The translations under genes were made by a program, and so were the position numbers. The notes beneath the pieces were generated by a model. That model had not been told where the DNA came from. It did no database searches and saw only the letters and a list, made by a program, of their open reading frames with translations. A stretch of DNA of 64,000 nucleotides from Pedobacter psychrophilus (GTDB taxonomy: Bacteria > Bacteroidota > Bacteroidia > Sphingobacteriales > Sphingobacteriaceae): NCBI RefSeq assembly GCF_001652725.1, contig NZ_LWHJ01000027.1, positions 1 through 64,000 of the forward strand, read 5' to 3'. Positions 17,788 through 27,013 of this stretch are shown piece after piece (position 1 is the stretch's first letter; each line of letters begins with the position of its first letter).

Positions 17788-18840
17788 ATGAGTCAAACAA
17801 ACACTAATCCAGCAATTGCTGGATATTCATTTCCTCCAGAATGGTCAAAACATGAAGCTACGTGGCTTTCGTGGCCTCATAAAGAAGAAAGTTGGCCAGG
17901 AAAGATTGATTCGATTTATCCAAAATATGCCGAGTTTATCAAATATTTAGCGCTTTCTGAAAAGGTTCGCATCAACGTGAGAAACCAAGAAATGAAAGAT
18001 TTTGCTTTAAAATTTATTGAGGAAGCTGGAGCTGATTTTTCTAAAGTTGAGTTTTACTTTAATCCCACTAATGATGCTTGGTGTCGTGACCATGGTCCTG
18101 CTTTTTTAATCAATGAAAATGCAGAGCAAGCAAAAGTAATTGTTGATTGGGGTTTCAACGCTTGGGGCGGCAAATATCCTCCATTTGATTTGGATGATGT
18201 TGTTCCAACCAAAATTGGATCTTATTTTAATATCCCTGTTTTTTATCCTGAGATTATTATGGAAGGTGGTTCTGTTGAATTTAACGGAGCGGGTACTATT
18301 TTAACTTCCAAAAGTTGTTTGCTAAATAAAAATAGAAATCCGCATTTAAATCAGCAGCAAGTTGAGCAATATTTAATGGATTTTTATGGGCAAAAACAAG
18401 TGCTTTGGGTAAGTGATGGTATTGTTGGCGATGATACCGATGGTCATATTGATGATACGGTTCGTTTTGTAAATCATAATACTGTATTGACGGTTGTTGA
18501 AGATAATCCCGAAGACGAAAACTATGAGTTGCTACAAACCAATTTGAGAGAATTGAAAGAAATGCGCTTAATTAATGGCGAGCCTTTAAACATTATAGAA
18601 TTACCGATGCCAGATGCTGTGATTTTTGAGGATACTCGTTTGCCCGCTTCATATGCCAATTTTTATATCAGCAACGGACATGTGATTGTGCCAACTTATC
18701 GATGCAGTAAAGACAAAATTGCTTTAGAGATTATTGCTAAATGTTTCCCTACAAGAGAAACTGTTGGTATAGATTCTACCGATATTATTTGGGGTTTGGG
18801 AAGTTTTCATTGTTTAAGTCAGCAAGAGCCAGCAGTTTAG
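17788..18840 (+). CDS. aguA: Agmatine deiminase
   Basis: A guanidine-modifying enzyme that hydrolyses agmatine to N-carbamoylputrescine and ammonia. It has the family motifs WCRDHGPAFL, GDDTDGHIDDTVRF and the catalytic cysteine near the C-terminus in GSFHCLSQQEPA. The length of 350 is typical. It is co-transcribed with aguB directly upstream. No arginine decarboxylase gene is in the window, so the agmatine source is not shown. Confidence 0.95.
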   Translation: MSQTNTNPAIAGYSFPPEWSKHEATWLSWPHKEESWPGKIDSIYPKYAEFIKYLALSEKVRINVRNQEMKDFALKFIEEAGADFSKVEFYFNPTNDAWCRDHGPAFLINENAEQAKVIVDWGFNAWGGKYPPFDLDDVVPTKIGSYFNIPVFYPEIIMEGGSVEFNGAGTILTSKSCLLNKNRNPHLNQQQVEQYLMDFYGQKQVLWVSDGIVGDDTDGHIDDTVRFVNHNTVLTVVEDNPEDENYELLQTNLRELKEMRLINGEPLNIIELPMPDAVIFEDTRLPASYANFYISNGHVIVPTYRCSKDKIALEIIAKCFPTRETVGIDSTDIIWGLGSFHCLSQQEPAV

Positions 18841-18857
18841 GTTTTTAATATTTTAAA

Positions 18858-18888
18858 GTGGATAATTCTTGTTTAATCTTTTATCCAC
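18858..18888. terminator. Hairpin between convergent aguA and Rieske genes
   Basis: GTGGATAA (18858-18865) and TTATCCAC (18881-18888) form a perfect 8-base stem. Neither side has a long T tract, so termination is plausible but weakly supported. Confidence 0.4.
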
Positions 18889-18904
18889 AAAAAAGTAATT
18901 AAAA

Positions 18905-19243
18905 TTAAATTATAAACCCCAAAATCCTTTTCCACCAACTTTCTGTTAAGCCAATTAATAACTGATTTTCATTTTCTTTAACTGAATATTTTTCAATATA
19001 ATCTCCTTGTCCTGCTACTCCTCTACCAGTTTCTAAATTGTATTTATAACGATGGAAAGGACAAACTAAATAACCACTTTCGCACCAACCTTGAGAAATA
19101 TCTGCACCAGCATGAGGGCATTTTGCTGAGGTAGCAAAATATTCATCATTGTAATGTACCAAACATATTTTTTTGCCCTCAACCACTAATATTTGGATTG
19201 GCATATCTTTTAATTCGTTTTTGTTGATAGCAATCCACTTCAT
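18905..19243 (-). CDS. Rieske [2Fe-2S] ferredoxin-like protein
   Basis: A soluble protein of 112 residues with both Rieske cluster motifs: CPHAGADISQG (C-x-H) and CPFHRYKYNL (C-x-x-H). It resembles NirD/biphenyl-dioxygenase-type Rieske ferredoxins, which pass electrons to an oxygenase or reductase. No oxygenase is adjacent, so its partner is unknown. The start overlaps the upstream YdeI-like gene by 4 bases, so they share a transcript. Confidence 0.9.
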   Translation of the reverse strand: MKWIAINKNELKDMPIQILVVEGKKICLVHYNDEYFATSAKCPHAGADISQGWCESGYLVCPFHRYKYNLETGRGVAGQGDYIEKYSVKENENQLLIGLTESWWKRILGFII

Positions 19244-19749
19244 TTATCTTTTTTATTATGCCTCATCATTTCTCCATAATCCATTTTCATGACCATTGCA
19301 TTTACAGTTTGGCTTAACCTCTTTACTCTTGTAGGATCTGTCTTAGCGCTATTAATCCAATTGATATAATAGTTTTGATGCGATTTCGGCATCGACAAAA
19401 ATTGCTGAGCTGCACCAATAGCATCATCTAAACAATATTCTAAATCATCGGGCATCTCAATTTTAAAATTTTTATCTTCTTCAATTTGGATATTTACCAA
19501 AGCACCTTTTCTTTTGCCTATTTTTTTTTGAAGTTCTTTTTTTAAAGCAATAATGAAATTTCCCTCGCCCATAGGTAAAACCGCAATCCCATAAATTTCA
19601 GTTTCATCAATTTTTCCCTTTACACGATAGCTTACTTTACAATCTTTTTTTATTTGCTGAGAAATATCAAAAGGAACCTCTACATAAGTCCAACCGGTTT
19701 TTTCTCCCATTTTTTCAAATTGATGAATGATAGTAGCGAATTGAATCAT
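19240..19749 (-). CDS. YdeI/OmdA-like protein with DUF1905 domain
   Basis: The first half (about residues 1-90) fits DUF1905: a beta-rich domain with WTYVEVPFDIS and VSYRVKGKID. The C-terminal part matches the YdeI/OmdA domain, with AAQQFLSMPKSHQNYYINWI and AKTDPTRVKRL. The ATG giving MIQFATIIHQFEK is preferred over the one 39 bases upstream (19788), because it starts right at the domain; the upstream start would add 13 residues. The biochemical role of this family is unknown. Confidence 0.8.
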   Translation of the reverse strand: MIQFATIIHQFEKMGEKTGWTYVEVPFDISQQIKKDCKVSYRVKGKIDETEIYGIAVLPMGEGNFIIALKKELQKKIGKRKGALVNIQIEEDKNFKIEMPDDLEYCLDDAIGAAQQFLSMPKSHQNYYINWINSAKTDPTRVKRLSQTVNAMVMKMDYGEMMRHNKKDK

Positions 19750-19833
19750 GAAATAAAGATAAGTGCTAAAACGCGAAAAGTCCATCATAAAATGACAGAC
19801 TTTTCAAACATCGCCTTTTGGCAATAAAATATT

Positions 19834-20652
19834 TTATTTTGTAATGTGATAAGTCATTCCTAAACCCTGATAGTTTAAACCCATTACCGGAGCAACAGAT
19901 ATTCCTGAATTATTAGTTTTTTTATGTAATTCTGGAATTAAAATCCCTAGACCAGCACCAACAGCATAACCCAAAATATTATCAGTTAAAAAATGTTTAC
20001 CCGCTCTTAATCTTTGGTAACCTACAACGGCCGGAACTAAGGCTGCAGCGGTCCATACATAAGGTTTTAATTCAGAATCGGGATTAAAATCATTAAAAAC
20101 TTTGGCTGCAAAAAATGTTGCAGCTGCAGTTGCTGTTGTATGTCCAGCAAAAAATGAGCGTTGTGCATCCTTATCCTGTCTATCGCTTAAAGGCAAAGAA
20201 GTATTATAAACTAAAGGACGACTACGTTTTACCAAACCTGCAGAAATAGTGAAAGAGGCTGCCGCTGCCGACATGGTTTCTATAAACATCACAGAAACTT
20301 GTCCGTAATGTGAACGTTGTTTACCGTCAATTAAAGCTACAATTGGTGCAACTGCAAATGATCCATAAAAGGGAATGTAACTATCTTTGTCTGCTTTATC
20401 TCTAAAATTACCTGCAGAAAATCTATCTAAAAAGAAAACATCATCCTTATTTTTGGCAGCAACTTCGGTTGGTGTTAATTCTGATTTATTTTTAATCAGG
20501 GTTAAACCTAAATAACTTAAACCTAAGCCTGCAACAACAGCAGGACCGTCAGTTTTAAATTTAGTTTCGTATGGAGATTCTGATTGAGAAAAGGCATTAT
20601 AATTGACCATTAAAATAGTCAGTAATAATAATATTGAGTATTTAAATTTCAT
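19834..20652 (-). CDS. PAP2-family phosphatase, exported
   Basis: A phosphatidic-acid-phosphatase type 2 protein of 272 residues with an N-terminal signal peptide (LLLLTILMVNYNAFSQ). The three catalytic motifs are present: KRSRPLVYN, SFFAGHT (in place of PSGH) and RLRAGKHFLTDN. Several short hydrophobic segments follow (about 112-134, 172-186 and 190-240). Likely substrates are lipid phosphates such as undecaprenyl-PP in the cell envelope, but the sequence does not decide this. Confidence 0.85.
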   Translation of the reverse strand: MKFKYSILLLLTILMVNYNAFSQSESPYETKFKTDGPAVVAGLGLSYLGLTLIKNKSELTPTEVAAKNKDDVFFLDRFSAGNFRDKADKDSYIPFYGSFAVAPIVALIDGKQRSHYGQVSVMFIETMSAAAASFTISAGLVKRSRPLVYNTSLPLSDRQDKDAQRSFFAGHTTATAAATFFAAKVFNDFNPDSELKPYVWTAAALVPAVVGYQRLRAGKHFLTDNILGYAVGAGLGILIPELHKKTNNSGISVAPVMGLNYQGLGMTYHITK

Positions 20653-20760
20653 ATTTAATTTGATTTTGCTTTTAAAAACATTTTTTGATTAACAATTTGA
20701 AGTATTAACCAAAATTGTTGCCACGATAGTTTTTAATATAAAATCTATTATTTTTAAGTA

Positions 20761-21414
20761 TTAAAATTCCATTTCTGGGATTTCACCTTGAATTATTAAA
20801 TGGCCTAGTGTTGCATCTTTGATTTGCTGAATACTTACGCCTTTTGCTCTTTCTAATAAATGAAATGCATGATCTTTTACTTCATAAACGCCTAATTCTG
20901 TTACTATTTTTTTAACGCATTTTACACCCGTTAATGGTAATGAACAAGTTTTTAACAATTTAGATTCGCCGTGTTTATTAACTTGTTGCATAGCAACAAT
21001 GATATTTTTTGCAGATGCAACTAAATCCATTGCTCCGCCCATTCCTTTTACCATTTTACCAGGAATTTTCCAGTTAGCAATGTCACCATTTTCAGAAACT
21101 TCCATTGCTCCTAAAATGGTTAAATCCACCTTCCCAGCTCTAATCATTCCAAAACTTAATGCCGAATCAAATATTGAAGAACCTGGCAAAGTGGTAATGG
21201 TTTGTTTTCCTGCATTAATTAAATCTGCATCTTCTTCTCCTTCAAAAGGGAATGGTCCCATTCCTAATAAGCCGTTTTCTGATTGTAAAACTACATTTAA
21301 ACCTTCAGGAATATAGTTGGCAACTAAAGTTGGAATGCCAATTCCTAGGTTTACGTACATACCGTCTTTAACTTCTTTTGCTATTCTTTTTGCGATGCCG
21401 GTTTTATCTAACAT
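20761..21414 (-). CDS. scoB: 3-oxoacid CoA-transferase subunit B
   Basis: The beta subunit of the enzyme that moves CoA from succinyl-CoA to acetoacetate. The catalytic glutamate lies in the conserved SENGLLGMGP motif (about residues 45-55), and GGAMDLVASAKNIIVAMQ is a family signature. The length of 217 is normal. It follows the alpha-subunit gene by 45 bases on the same strand. Confidence 0.94.
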   Translation of the reverse strand: MLDKTGIAKRIAKEVKDGMYVNLGIGIPTLVANYIPEGLNVVLQSENGLLGMGPFPFEGEEDADLINAGKQTITTLPGSSIFDSALSFGMIRAGKVDLTILGAMEVSENGDIANWKIPGKMVKGMGGAMDLVASAKNIIVAMQQVNKHGESKLLKTCSLPLTGVKCVKKIVTELGVYEVKDHAFHLLERAKGVSIQQIKDATLGHLIIQGEIPEMEF

Positions 21415-21459
21415 GTGTTTATAATTTGAAAATTTGATGATTACAGGATTTGAAGATTC

Positions 21460-22164
21460 CTATTTTGAGTTATCGGATCTAACAGTTCTTTGCTCAATTC
21501 TTTTCTCGTAATTTTTACCTTCAAAAATTCGATGGACATATATTCCTGGCGTATGAATTTGATCTGGGTCTAAATCGCCTGCAGGCACTAATTCTTCAAC
21601 CTCAGCAATTGTTACTTTGCCACCCATTGCCATTAATGGATTAAAATTGCGAGCCGTAGATTTATAGATTAGGTTTCCCATGGTGTCGCCTTTCCAAGCT
21701 TTTACAATGGCAAAATCGGCTTCAAAAGCCATTTCCATTAAATAATCTTTACCATTAAAATTCCTTATTTCCTTTCCTTTGGCAACTTCCGTCCCAACGC
21801 CAGCTGGAGTAAAAATTGCGGGCATTCCATATCCAGCGGCCATACATCTTGTGGCCAATGTGCCTTGTGGTATTAATTCAACTTCTAACTCTCCGCTTAA
21901 AAGCTGACGTTCAAATTCTGCGTTTTCGCCGACATAAGAGGAAATCATTTTCTTAACCTGATTTTTTTGTAGCAACAATCCAATTCCAAAATCATCAACT
22001 CCGGCATTGTTAGAGATGCAGGTTAAATCTTTAGTGCCTTTTTTTACCAAAGCATTAATGCAATTTTCTGGAATTCCGCAAAGGCCAAAACCACCCAACA
22101 TTAAAGTCATTCCATCTTTAATATCCCTAATAGCCTCGTCAGCATTTGATATTACTTTATTCAT
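21460..22164 (-). CDS. scoA: 3-oxoacid CoA-transferase subunit A
   Basis: The alpha subunit of succinyl-CoA:3-ketoacid CoA-transferase, 234 residues. The CoA-binding glycine-rich segment is LMLGGFGLCGIPENCI, and FTPAGVGTEVAKGKE is typical of the subunit. It is the first gene of the scoAB pair and serves ketone-body or branched-chain amino-acid breakdown. Confidence 0.94.
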   Translation of the reverse strand: MNKVISNADEAIRDIKDGMTLMLGGFGLCGIPENCINALVKKGTKDLTCISNNAGVDDFGIGLLLQKNQVKKMISSYVGENAEFERQLLSGELEVELIPQGTLATRCMAAGYGMPAIFTPAGVGTEVAKGKEIRNFNGKDYLMEMAFEADFAIVKAWKGDTMGNLIYKSTARNFNPLMAMGGKVTIAEVEELVPAGDLDPDQIHTPGIYVHRIFEGKNYEKRIEQRTVRSDNSK

Positions 22165-22372
22165 ATTGATTTATTTGGAAGTCTTTTGACTAAAGATTAT
22201 AATTACTTTAAAGACTAAATTAAGAATTTTATATTTAACCACAGAGGTCACAATGCTTAAATACAAAGTTAATTGAGCTAGATGGTACTGCTTTTAATCC
22301 TGATAATTCTAAAATCAAATAAATCGAGATTCAGACTATTTTAATAGAAAATTAGTCATCTCGTAACTAAAT

Positions 22373-23692
22373 CTATCTACCAAAATTTAATTTGAAACTT
22401 AAACCTCCGGATCCAATTTTTAAATCCTGATAACCTAATCCTGATAAAGGATATTTCATAAAGGGTTCTACTGATATGGTGCTTTTCTTGGTAAGTGGGT
22501 ATAAAAACCCAAAAGAGAAGTTTACAGTTCTGGCAAATTTAAAATAAGAGAAATTACCAGCTGGATTTTCTCTTTTATCTGTAATATTACTATTCAAAAT
22601 GCCTGTTATAGAATAATTTACGATAGAGTAATCATTAATATATTCTTCATTGATTACGCTGTAGGAGCTGATTCCTGAGGTAATAAAAGATTTTATTTTC
22701 CCTACTTTAAAATCAAATTTTAAATCTAAGGGAATATCTAATCCAATCAATTTTGCATTTGTTATTTGCGCTTCAGGAACAGCGGCTAAAGTGCTAAAAC
22801 TAGCCAATTTAAAATCTGATGTTGAACGACTATTGCCATCAAAACTTGATGTTTGTCGGTTTAAAAGAATTCCTGAGTTTAAACTTAATTTTTTGGTTAG
22901 TTTTAATTCTGTTGCTAAACCAAATCCTAAATTTAAAGCATCATTTACTCCAGCATCAGAAAAAGAATAGTAAGTATTGGCATCGACTGACATTTTAAAC
23001 CTGTCTTTTTTAATGGTTTGCGGTTTTTTATCTTCTGATAATTGTGGAGGAAGAGAATAAAAATCCTTTTTCAAACTTTGATTAGCAAGCAAATTTTGAT
23101 TCAATTGAAGCGTGATGTTTTCTGTTGCTAAAGGCTTAAAATCTTTTGCATTTACTTCAATTGGATTGGTGTGATTGATATTTTCTGTTGAATTAGCTAT
23201 TATCAATTCGTTATAGCTGATTTCTTTTTCTTTTGAGATTCCTAAATGAGAAAGATTATTATGAGTTGAGATATTTTCTAAATTATTATCGTTTTTTAAG
23301 GTAGGTTCTAAATCTTTTTTGGTTTTATTAAACTCTAAACTATTTTGTTCGGGCTTGTTATTTTTAACAATTTTATCTTGCTTTTTATCAGAAAGGATTT
23401 CAATATTTTCTTTTGATTTGTTGATATTTTCGTTTTTATCGATAGTTTGTTTGGCTATTTGAGCCTGATTATTTTTATTAATATTAGATAAATTATTCCA
23501 ATTTAACAGCCAAACTAAAGCCAATGCAGCAGCAATGCCACTTGGTAAAGTGTACCAAAATATTAAACCTCTTCTTTTCCTTCTTTTTTTATCGTTGAAC
23601 TTTTTCCAACCATCATCTGCCATTTGGTCGTCAAAACTTCCAAATGTATCACGGATATGGTTTCTTATCGCTCTATCAAATTGCTCTTTCAT
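22373..23692 (-). CDS. Probable anti-sigma protein with inner-membrane anchor and C-terminal beta-barrel
   Basis: A protein of 439 residues in three parts. Residues 1-42 are charged and cytoplasmic (FDRAIRNHIRDTFGSF). One hydrophobic helix follows (about 43-64). After a long Asn/Lys-rich linker (65-230), the C-terminal ~200 residues have alternating patterns typical of an outer-membrane beta-barrel (KMSVDANTYYSF to the final GGLSFKLNFGR). It overlaps the upstream ECF sigma gene by 17 bases, the usual position of an anti-sigma factor. One chain touching both membranes would be unusual. Function is inferred from context. Confidence 0.7.
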   Translation of the reverse strand: MKEQFDRAIRNHIRDTFGSFDDQMADDGWKKFNDKKRRKRRGLIFWYTLPSGIAAALALVWLLNWNNLSNINKNNQAQIAKQTIDKNENINKSKENIEILSDKKQDKIVKNNKPEQNSLEFNKTKKDLEPTLKNDNNLENISTHNNLSHLGISKEKEISYNELIIANSTENINHTNPIEVNAKDFKPLATENITLQLNQNLLANQSLKKDFYSLPPQLSEDKKPQTIKKDRFKMSVDANTYYSFSDAGVNDALNLGFGLATELKLTKKLSLNSGILLNRQTSSFDGNSRSTSDFKLASFSTLAAVPEAQITNAKLIGLDIPLDLKFDFKVGKIKSFITSGISSYSVINEEYINDYSIVNYSITGILNSNITDKRENPAGNFSYFKFARTVNFSFGFLYPLTKKSTISVEPFMKYPLSGLGYQDLKIGSGGLSFKLNFGR

Positions 23693-24245
23693 AATTCAAA
23701 TAAAATTGAGCCTTCACTAATCGTCTTAATTTTTCTTTTGCCCTCGATAAATAAACCCGAGAGCTGCTAGATGGCATTTCTAAAATATCCGCAATTTCTT
23801 CATGTGTATAACCATCAATCTCATAAAGGTTAAAAATCATGCGGTGCATTTCTGGTAATTCTTTTAATAACTCTAATATTTCTTGGGCAGTTATTTTACT
23901 GATTATATTATGGTCTGCAGGTGCCTCATCAGCATATTCAATATTTAATACTGCTAAATGCTTTATATTTTTTCTTCTATTATCGATAGCAGAGTTCACG
24001 ATAATTTGCCTAAACCAAGGTTTAATTAATCTACCATCATCAAAAGTTTTTATGGTTTTAAATAATTTGATAAATGCATCATTTGCGGCTTCCAAAGCAT
24101 CATCCCGATTGATACAATATCTCAATGAAATTCCCATAGCATATCCATAAAAACGCTTATAAAGCATTTCTTGGGCTTTGCTATCGTCTTTACGACATTT
24201 AGCAATCAATTCTTGATCACTAAAATCGTTGTGGGATTTACTCAT
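23676..24245 (-). CDS. ECF-type RNA polymerase sigma factor
   Basis: Sigma-70 region 2 is at about residues 20-90 (MLYKRFYGYAMGISLRYC, FIKLFKTIKTFDDG). The region 4 helix-turn-helix is at about 125-180 (MHRMIFNLYEIDGYTHEEIA, then MPSSSSRVYLSRAKEKLRRL). The length of 189 is typical. Its stop lies inside the next gene, a likely anti-sigma partner. I cannot name the regulon. Confidence 0.92.
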   Translation of the reverse strand: MSKSHNDFSDQELIAKCRKDDSKAQEMLYKRFYGYAMGISLRYCINRDDALEAANDAFIKLFKTIKTFDDGRLIKPWFRQIIVNSAIDNRRKNIKHLAVLNIEYADEAPADHNIISKITAQEILELLKELPEMHRMIFNLYEIDGYTHEEIADILEMPSSSSRVYLSRAKEKLRRLVKAQFYLNYERAI

Positions 24246-24301
24246 TTATACAGGCTACGTTTTTTAAAGATAGCTATTCTAATTTATATCTATTTCTTAA
24301 T

Positions 24302-24757
24302 TTAATTATTCAAAAGCGTAAGTTTTGCTTTTAAACTATCTTGAATTGTACTGGTTTGAGGATAAGGATTTACATCAAATAATATCACCTTATAAGCTTT
24401 TTTATCTATACTGAAATTTACGGTATCTGGTTTAAAATGAGATTTATCACCATAATAAAGATCAAAGGTTGCAGAGTTTTCTTTGATATCATAAATAGTG
24501 ATTTTTACTGCAGCTTCGCCAGCTCTTATGCAATTAACATCTTTCGGGCAACGACTATCATTTATAGTATTTACAGTCAATTTCAACCCATCGCTAGTGT
24601 TAGTTCCAAAAAGAATGGATTGCGATTTTTGAAGTTCTACCTTTTCTCCATAAGAAAGTAATGGGCCGTTTAATATTCCTTTCTCACAAGCTGCGAAGCA
24701 GAGGAAGAAAATTAATATTGCTCCAAAAATATAGGATTGAAAATTATTGAGGTACAT
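24302..24757 (-). CDS. Lipoprotein of unknown function
   Basis: An exported protein of 151 residues. The N-terminal hydrophobic stretch ends in the lipobox FAAC, with the acylated cysteine at residue 24. The mature part has a conserved pair of cysteines in DSRCPKDVNCIRAGEA, probably a disulfide, and beta-strand patterns. Small lipoproteins with this Cys motif recur in Bacteroidota, but I know no function. It lies just upstream of the ECF sigma gene on the same strand. Confidence 0.75.
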   Translation of the reverse strand: MYLNNFQSYIFGAILIFFLCFAACEKGILNGPLLSYGEKVELQKSQSILFGTNTSDGLKLTVNTINDSRCPKDVNCIRAGEAAVKITIYDIKENSATFDLYYGDKSHFKPDTVNFSIDKKAYKVILFDVNPYPQTSTIQDSLKAKLTLLNN

Positions 24758-24828
24758 GATACGCTGGTTTTATGTTTATTACGATGAAAAACATAAATGC
24801 GCTACAAAAAGGTTTTTTTTAACTTGAA

Positions 24829-25134
24829 TTAAGCAATTAATAATTCTTTGTCGAATAGTTTAATTTGATTTAATTCTGATTGCTTATTCTCATTTTCTTC
24901 TTCAATATCATAATCATCTTGAATCCCGAGCCAAAATTTAGGAGAATTTCCAAAATATTTAGACAATCTTAACGCAGTATCCGCGGTTATTCTGCGGTTT
25001 CCTTTAATAATTTCAGAAACTCTAGTTTGTGGAATTTTTAAATCTTTAGAAAGACGATAAGCCGTAATTTGAAATGGTATCAAAAACTCAACATTTAAAA
25101 TCTCTCCGGGATGTATATTTGCTAACTTATCCAT
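24829..25134 (-). CDS. higA: HigA-type antitoxin (XRE family)
   Basis: A protein of 101 residues starting with the HigA signature IHPGEIL. The helix-turn-helix is ITAYRLSKDLKIPQTRVSEI followed by RRITADTALRLSKYF. It binds and silences the HigB toxin and represses its own operon. It comes after the toxin gene, the usual HigBA order, with a 12-base gap. Confidence 0.93.
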   Translation of the reverse strand: MDKLANIHPGEILNVEFLIPFQITAYRLSKDLKIPQTRVSEIIKGNRRITADTALRLSKYFGNSPKFWLGIQDDYDIEEENENKQSELNQIKLFDKELLIA

Positions 25135-25146
25135 GTTTTTTTGTTT

Positions 25147-25428
25147 CTAATGATAATCAATTATTTCTACCTCACTTGCATTTCCGTTTGTCCAAATAAA
25201 AATTATTCGCCATTGGATATTGATACGAATGCTATAAAATTGTTTCAAATTACCTGAAAGTTTTTCCAACCTGTTAGAGGGAGGAATTCTTAAGTCATTA
25301 AGATCTTGAGAACTATTTAACATTCTTAATTTCCTTCGCCCTAAATTTTGAATTTCGATTGGTATTTTCTTAATTCTGTATCCATTCCAAATTTGTTCAG
25401 TTTCTTTTGAACCAAATGAAATAATCAT
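25147..25428 (-). CDS. higB: HigB-type toxin (RelE/ParE superfamily)
   Basis: A protein of 93 residues with the RelE fold pattern: KLRMLNSSQDLNDLRIPPSN, then RLEKLSGNLKQFYSIRIN and WRIIFIW. HigB enzymes cut mRNA at ribosomes. The pattern LNSSxDLxDLRxPPxNRLExL is typical of the HigB group. It is the first gene of the operon. Confidence 0.92.
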   Translation of the reverse strand: MIISFGSKETEQIWNGYRIKKIPIEIQNLGRRKLRMLNSSQDLNDLRIPPSNRLEKLSGNLKQFYSIRINIQWRIIFIWTNGNASEVEIIDYH

Positions 25429-25436
25429 ATCTTTTG

Positions 25437-25450
25437 CGTTACTAACGTTA
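25437..25450 (-). promoter_or_regulatory. Candidate HigA operator upstream of higB
   Basis: CGTTACTAACGTTA contains two overlapping inverted repeats, CGTTA-C-TAACG and the perfect palindrome TAACGTTA, 9-22 bases before the higB start. Position and symmetry fit an autoregulatory operator; there is no direct evidence. Confidence 0.35.
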
Positions 25451-25517
25451 AAGGTAGGTATTTTTTTCTTATTAGTAATTTATTTGATTGCTGAAAATTA
25501 TAATCAAAGAATTCACT

Positions 25518-26315
25518 TCAAATCCTCTTAGCCTCGTTCCAAAAAACATCCATTTCTGCTAGGGTCATATCTTGTAATGATTTGTTTAATTCAGAAGCTT
25601 TTGATTCTAAGTATTGAAATCTTTTGATGAATTTACGATTGGTTTTTTCCAATGCGTCTTCTGGATTGATGTTGATGAAACGGGCATAATTAATCAGTGA
25701 AAATAATAGGTCGCCAAATTCTGCTTCCGCTTTTTCTTTATCGATTTCTATGTGATCAACTACGTTAAACTCTGCTTTAAATTCTTGCAACTCTTCTTCA
25801 ACTTTTTCCCAAACCTGATGTTTTTCTTCAAAATCGAAACCTACTCCTCTAACTTTTTCTTGAATACGAAATGCTTTAATCATTGCCGGTAGAGACGAAG
25901 GAACACCTCCTAAAACTGATTTATTGCCTTCTTTTAATTTAATTTGCTCCCAATTTTGTTTTACTTGTTCTTCTGTTTCGGCAACAACATCGCTATAAAT
26001 ATGTGGATGTCTGTTAATCAGTTTTTCGCAAATTCCATTACAAACATCAGTAATGTTAAAAGCATTAGTTTCTGAACCTATTTTGGAATAAAAAACTAAG
26101 TGCAACATCAAATCACCTAATTCCTTTTTAATTTCCTGCATATCACCTTCTAAAATTGCATCAGAAAGTTCGTAGGTTTCTTCGATGGTTAAATGACGTA
26201 AGGTTTCTAAAGTTTGCTTTTTATCCCAAGGACATTGCGCCCTTAAATCGTCCATTATAGCTAGTAATCTTTCAAAAGCTTGCGCTGGCGAATTTTGTTT
26301 TTCAAAAACGTTCAT
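25518..26315 (-). CDS. mazG: Nucleoside triphosphate pyrophosphohydrolase MazG
   Basis: A house-cleaning NTP pyrophosphatase of 265 residues made of two MazG domains. The first has CPWDKKQTLETLRHLTIEET and the metal-binding ELGDLMLHLVFY. The second repeats the pattern with EAEFGDLLFSLINYARF. The length matches E. coli MazG (263). Confidence 0.95.
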   Translation of the reverse strand: MNVFEKQNSPAQAFERLLAIMDDLRAQCPWDKKQTLETLRHLTIEETYELSDAILEGDMQEIKKELGDLMLHLVFYSKIGSETNAFNITDVCNGICEKLINRHPHIYSDVVAETEEQVKQNWEQIKLKEGNKSVLGGVPSSLPAMIKAFRIQEKVRGVGFDFEEKHQVWEKVEEELQEFKAEFNVVDHIEIDKEKAEAEFGDLLFSLINYARFININPEDALEKTNRKFIKRFQYLESKASELNKSLQDMTLAEMDVFWNEAKRI

Positions 26316-26383
26316 AAAGTAAAAGTAGATATTGTTTTAAGAATTGTATTAAATGGGTTTCGAGAAATTTTTATTGACACTGT

Positions 26384-27013
26384 TTAAGCGTTTATTCCCA
26401 TTGCATACATGATGATATTTACGGCAAATTTGGTGTTATCCTCAGCTAAAAATCTTTTGTTTCTAAAATCATAATCCCATTCGCAACCATAATCTTTATT
26501 GCTGTATAAAACACCAATACGGTTATTTATTTCTATGGCTTTTAAATAATCATGAACCAAATCATCGCCCCAACCATTTAATTCAAAAGAGGTAGTTGGC
26601 GGGCCTTTTTCAAACTCAAAAAATGAAGAATAAATAGCATGATTATTTGGGATTTTTTTTAATGCTTGAGCGCCAAAAATAGAAGTCATTTGAGTTTCGA
26701 AAGATTTAGCAAATAAAGCATCGATATCATGATTGCAATCATCAACAAAAACAAAACCTCCGTTTTTTACATAGGTTTTAAAATTCGAAGCTTCTTTTTG
26801 TGTAAACTGAACGAGTTTATGTCCGCTTAAATAACAAAAAGGATAGTTAAATAATTCGGGACTTGATAAATCGACAATTTTCTCATCTGCATTTAAAGGA
26901 ATAGTTGTGTATTCTAATAATGAGTTAAGCACATTTGCCGGCATCCTTTGATCAGTATTCCAATCTCCAGAAGCATACTTAATTCTTGCAAAAGTAAATT
27001 TAGTGCTAAACAT
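26384..27013 (-). CDS. DUF4159 family protein
   Basis: A protein of 209 residues matching DUF4159: the opening FARIKYASGDWN, the middle FVDDCNHDIDALFAK and the C-terminal GCEWDYDF. The fold is probably related to class I glutamine amidotransferases. No signal peptide is seen, although many family members have one. It diverges from the moxR gene across 335 bases. DUF4159 genes often accompany MoxR-DUF58-BatA operons, which suggests a shared process. Confidence 0.82.
   Translation of the reverse strand: MFSTKFTFARIKYASGDWNTDQRMPANVLNSLLEYTTIPLNADEKIVDLSSPELFNYPFCYLSGHKLVQFTQKEASNFKTYVKNGGFVFVDDCNHDIDALFAKSFETQMTSIFGAQALKKIPNNHAIYSSFFEFEKGPPTTSFELNGWGDDLVHDYLKAIEINNRIGVLYSNKDYGCEWDYDFRNKRFLAEDNTKFAVNIIMYAMGINA

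Noticed and set aside
23833-24150. Plus-strand open frame within the ECF sigma gene
   Set aside because: It is antisense to a clear sigma factor and shows no protein-like motif.
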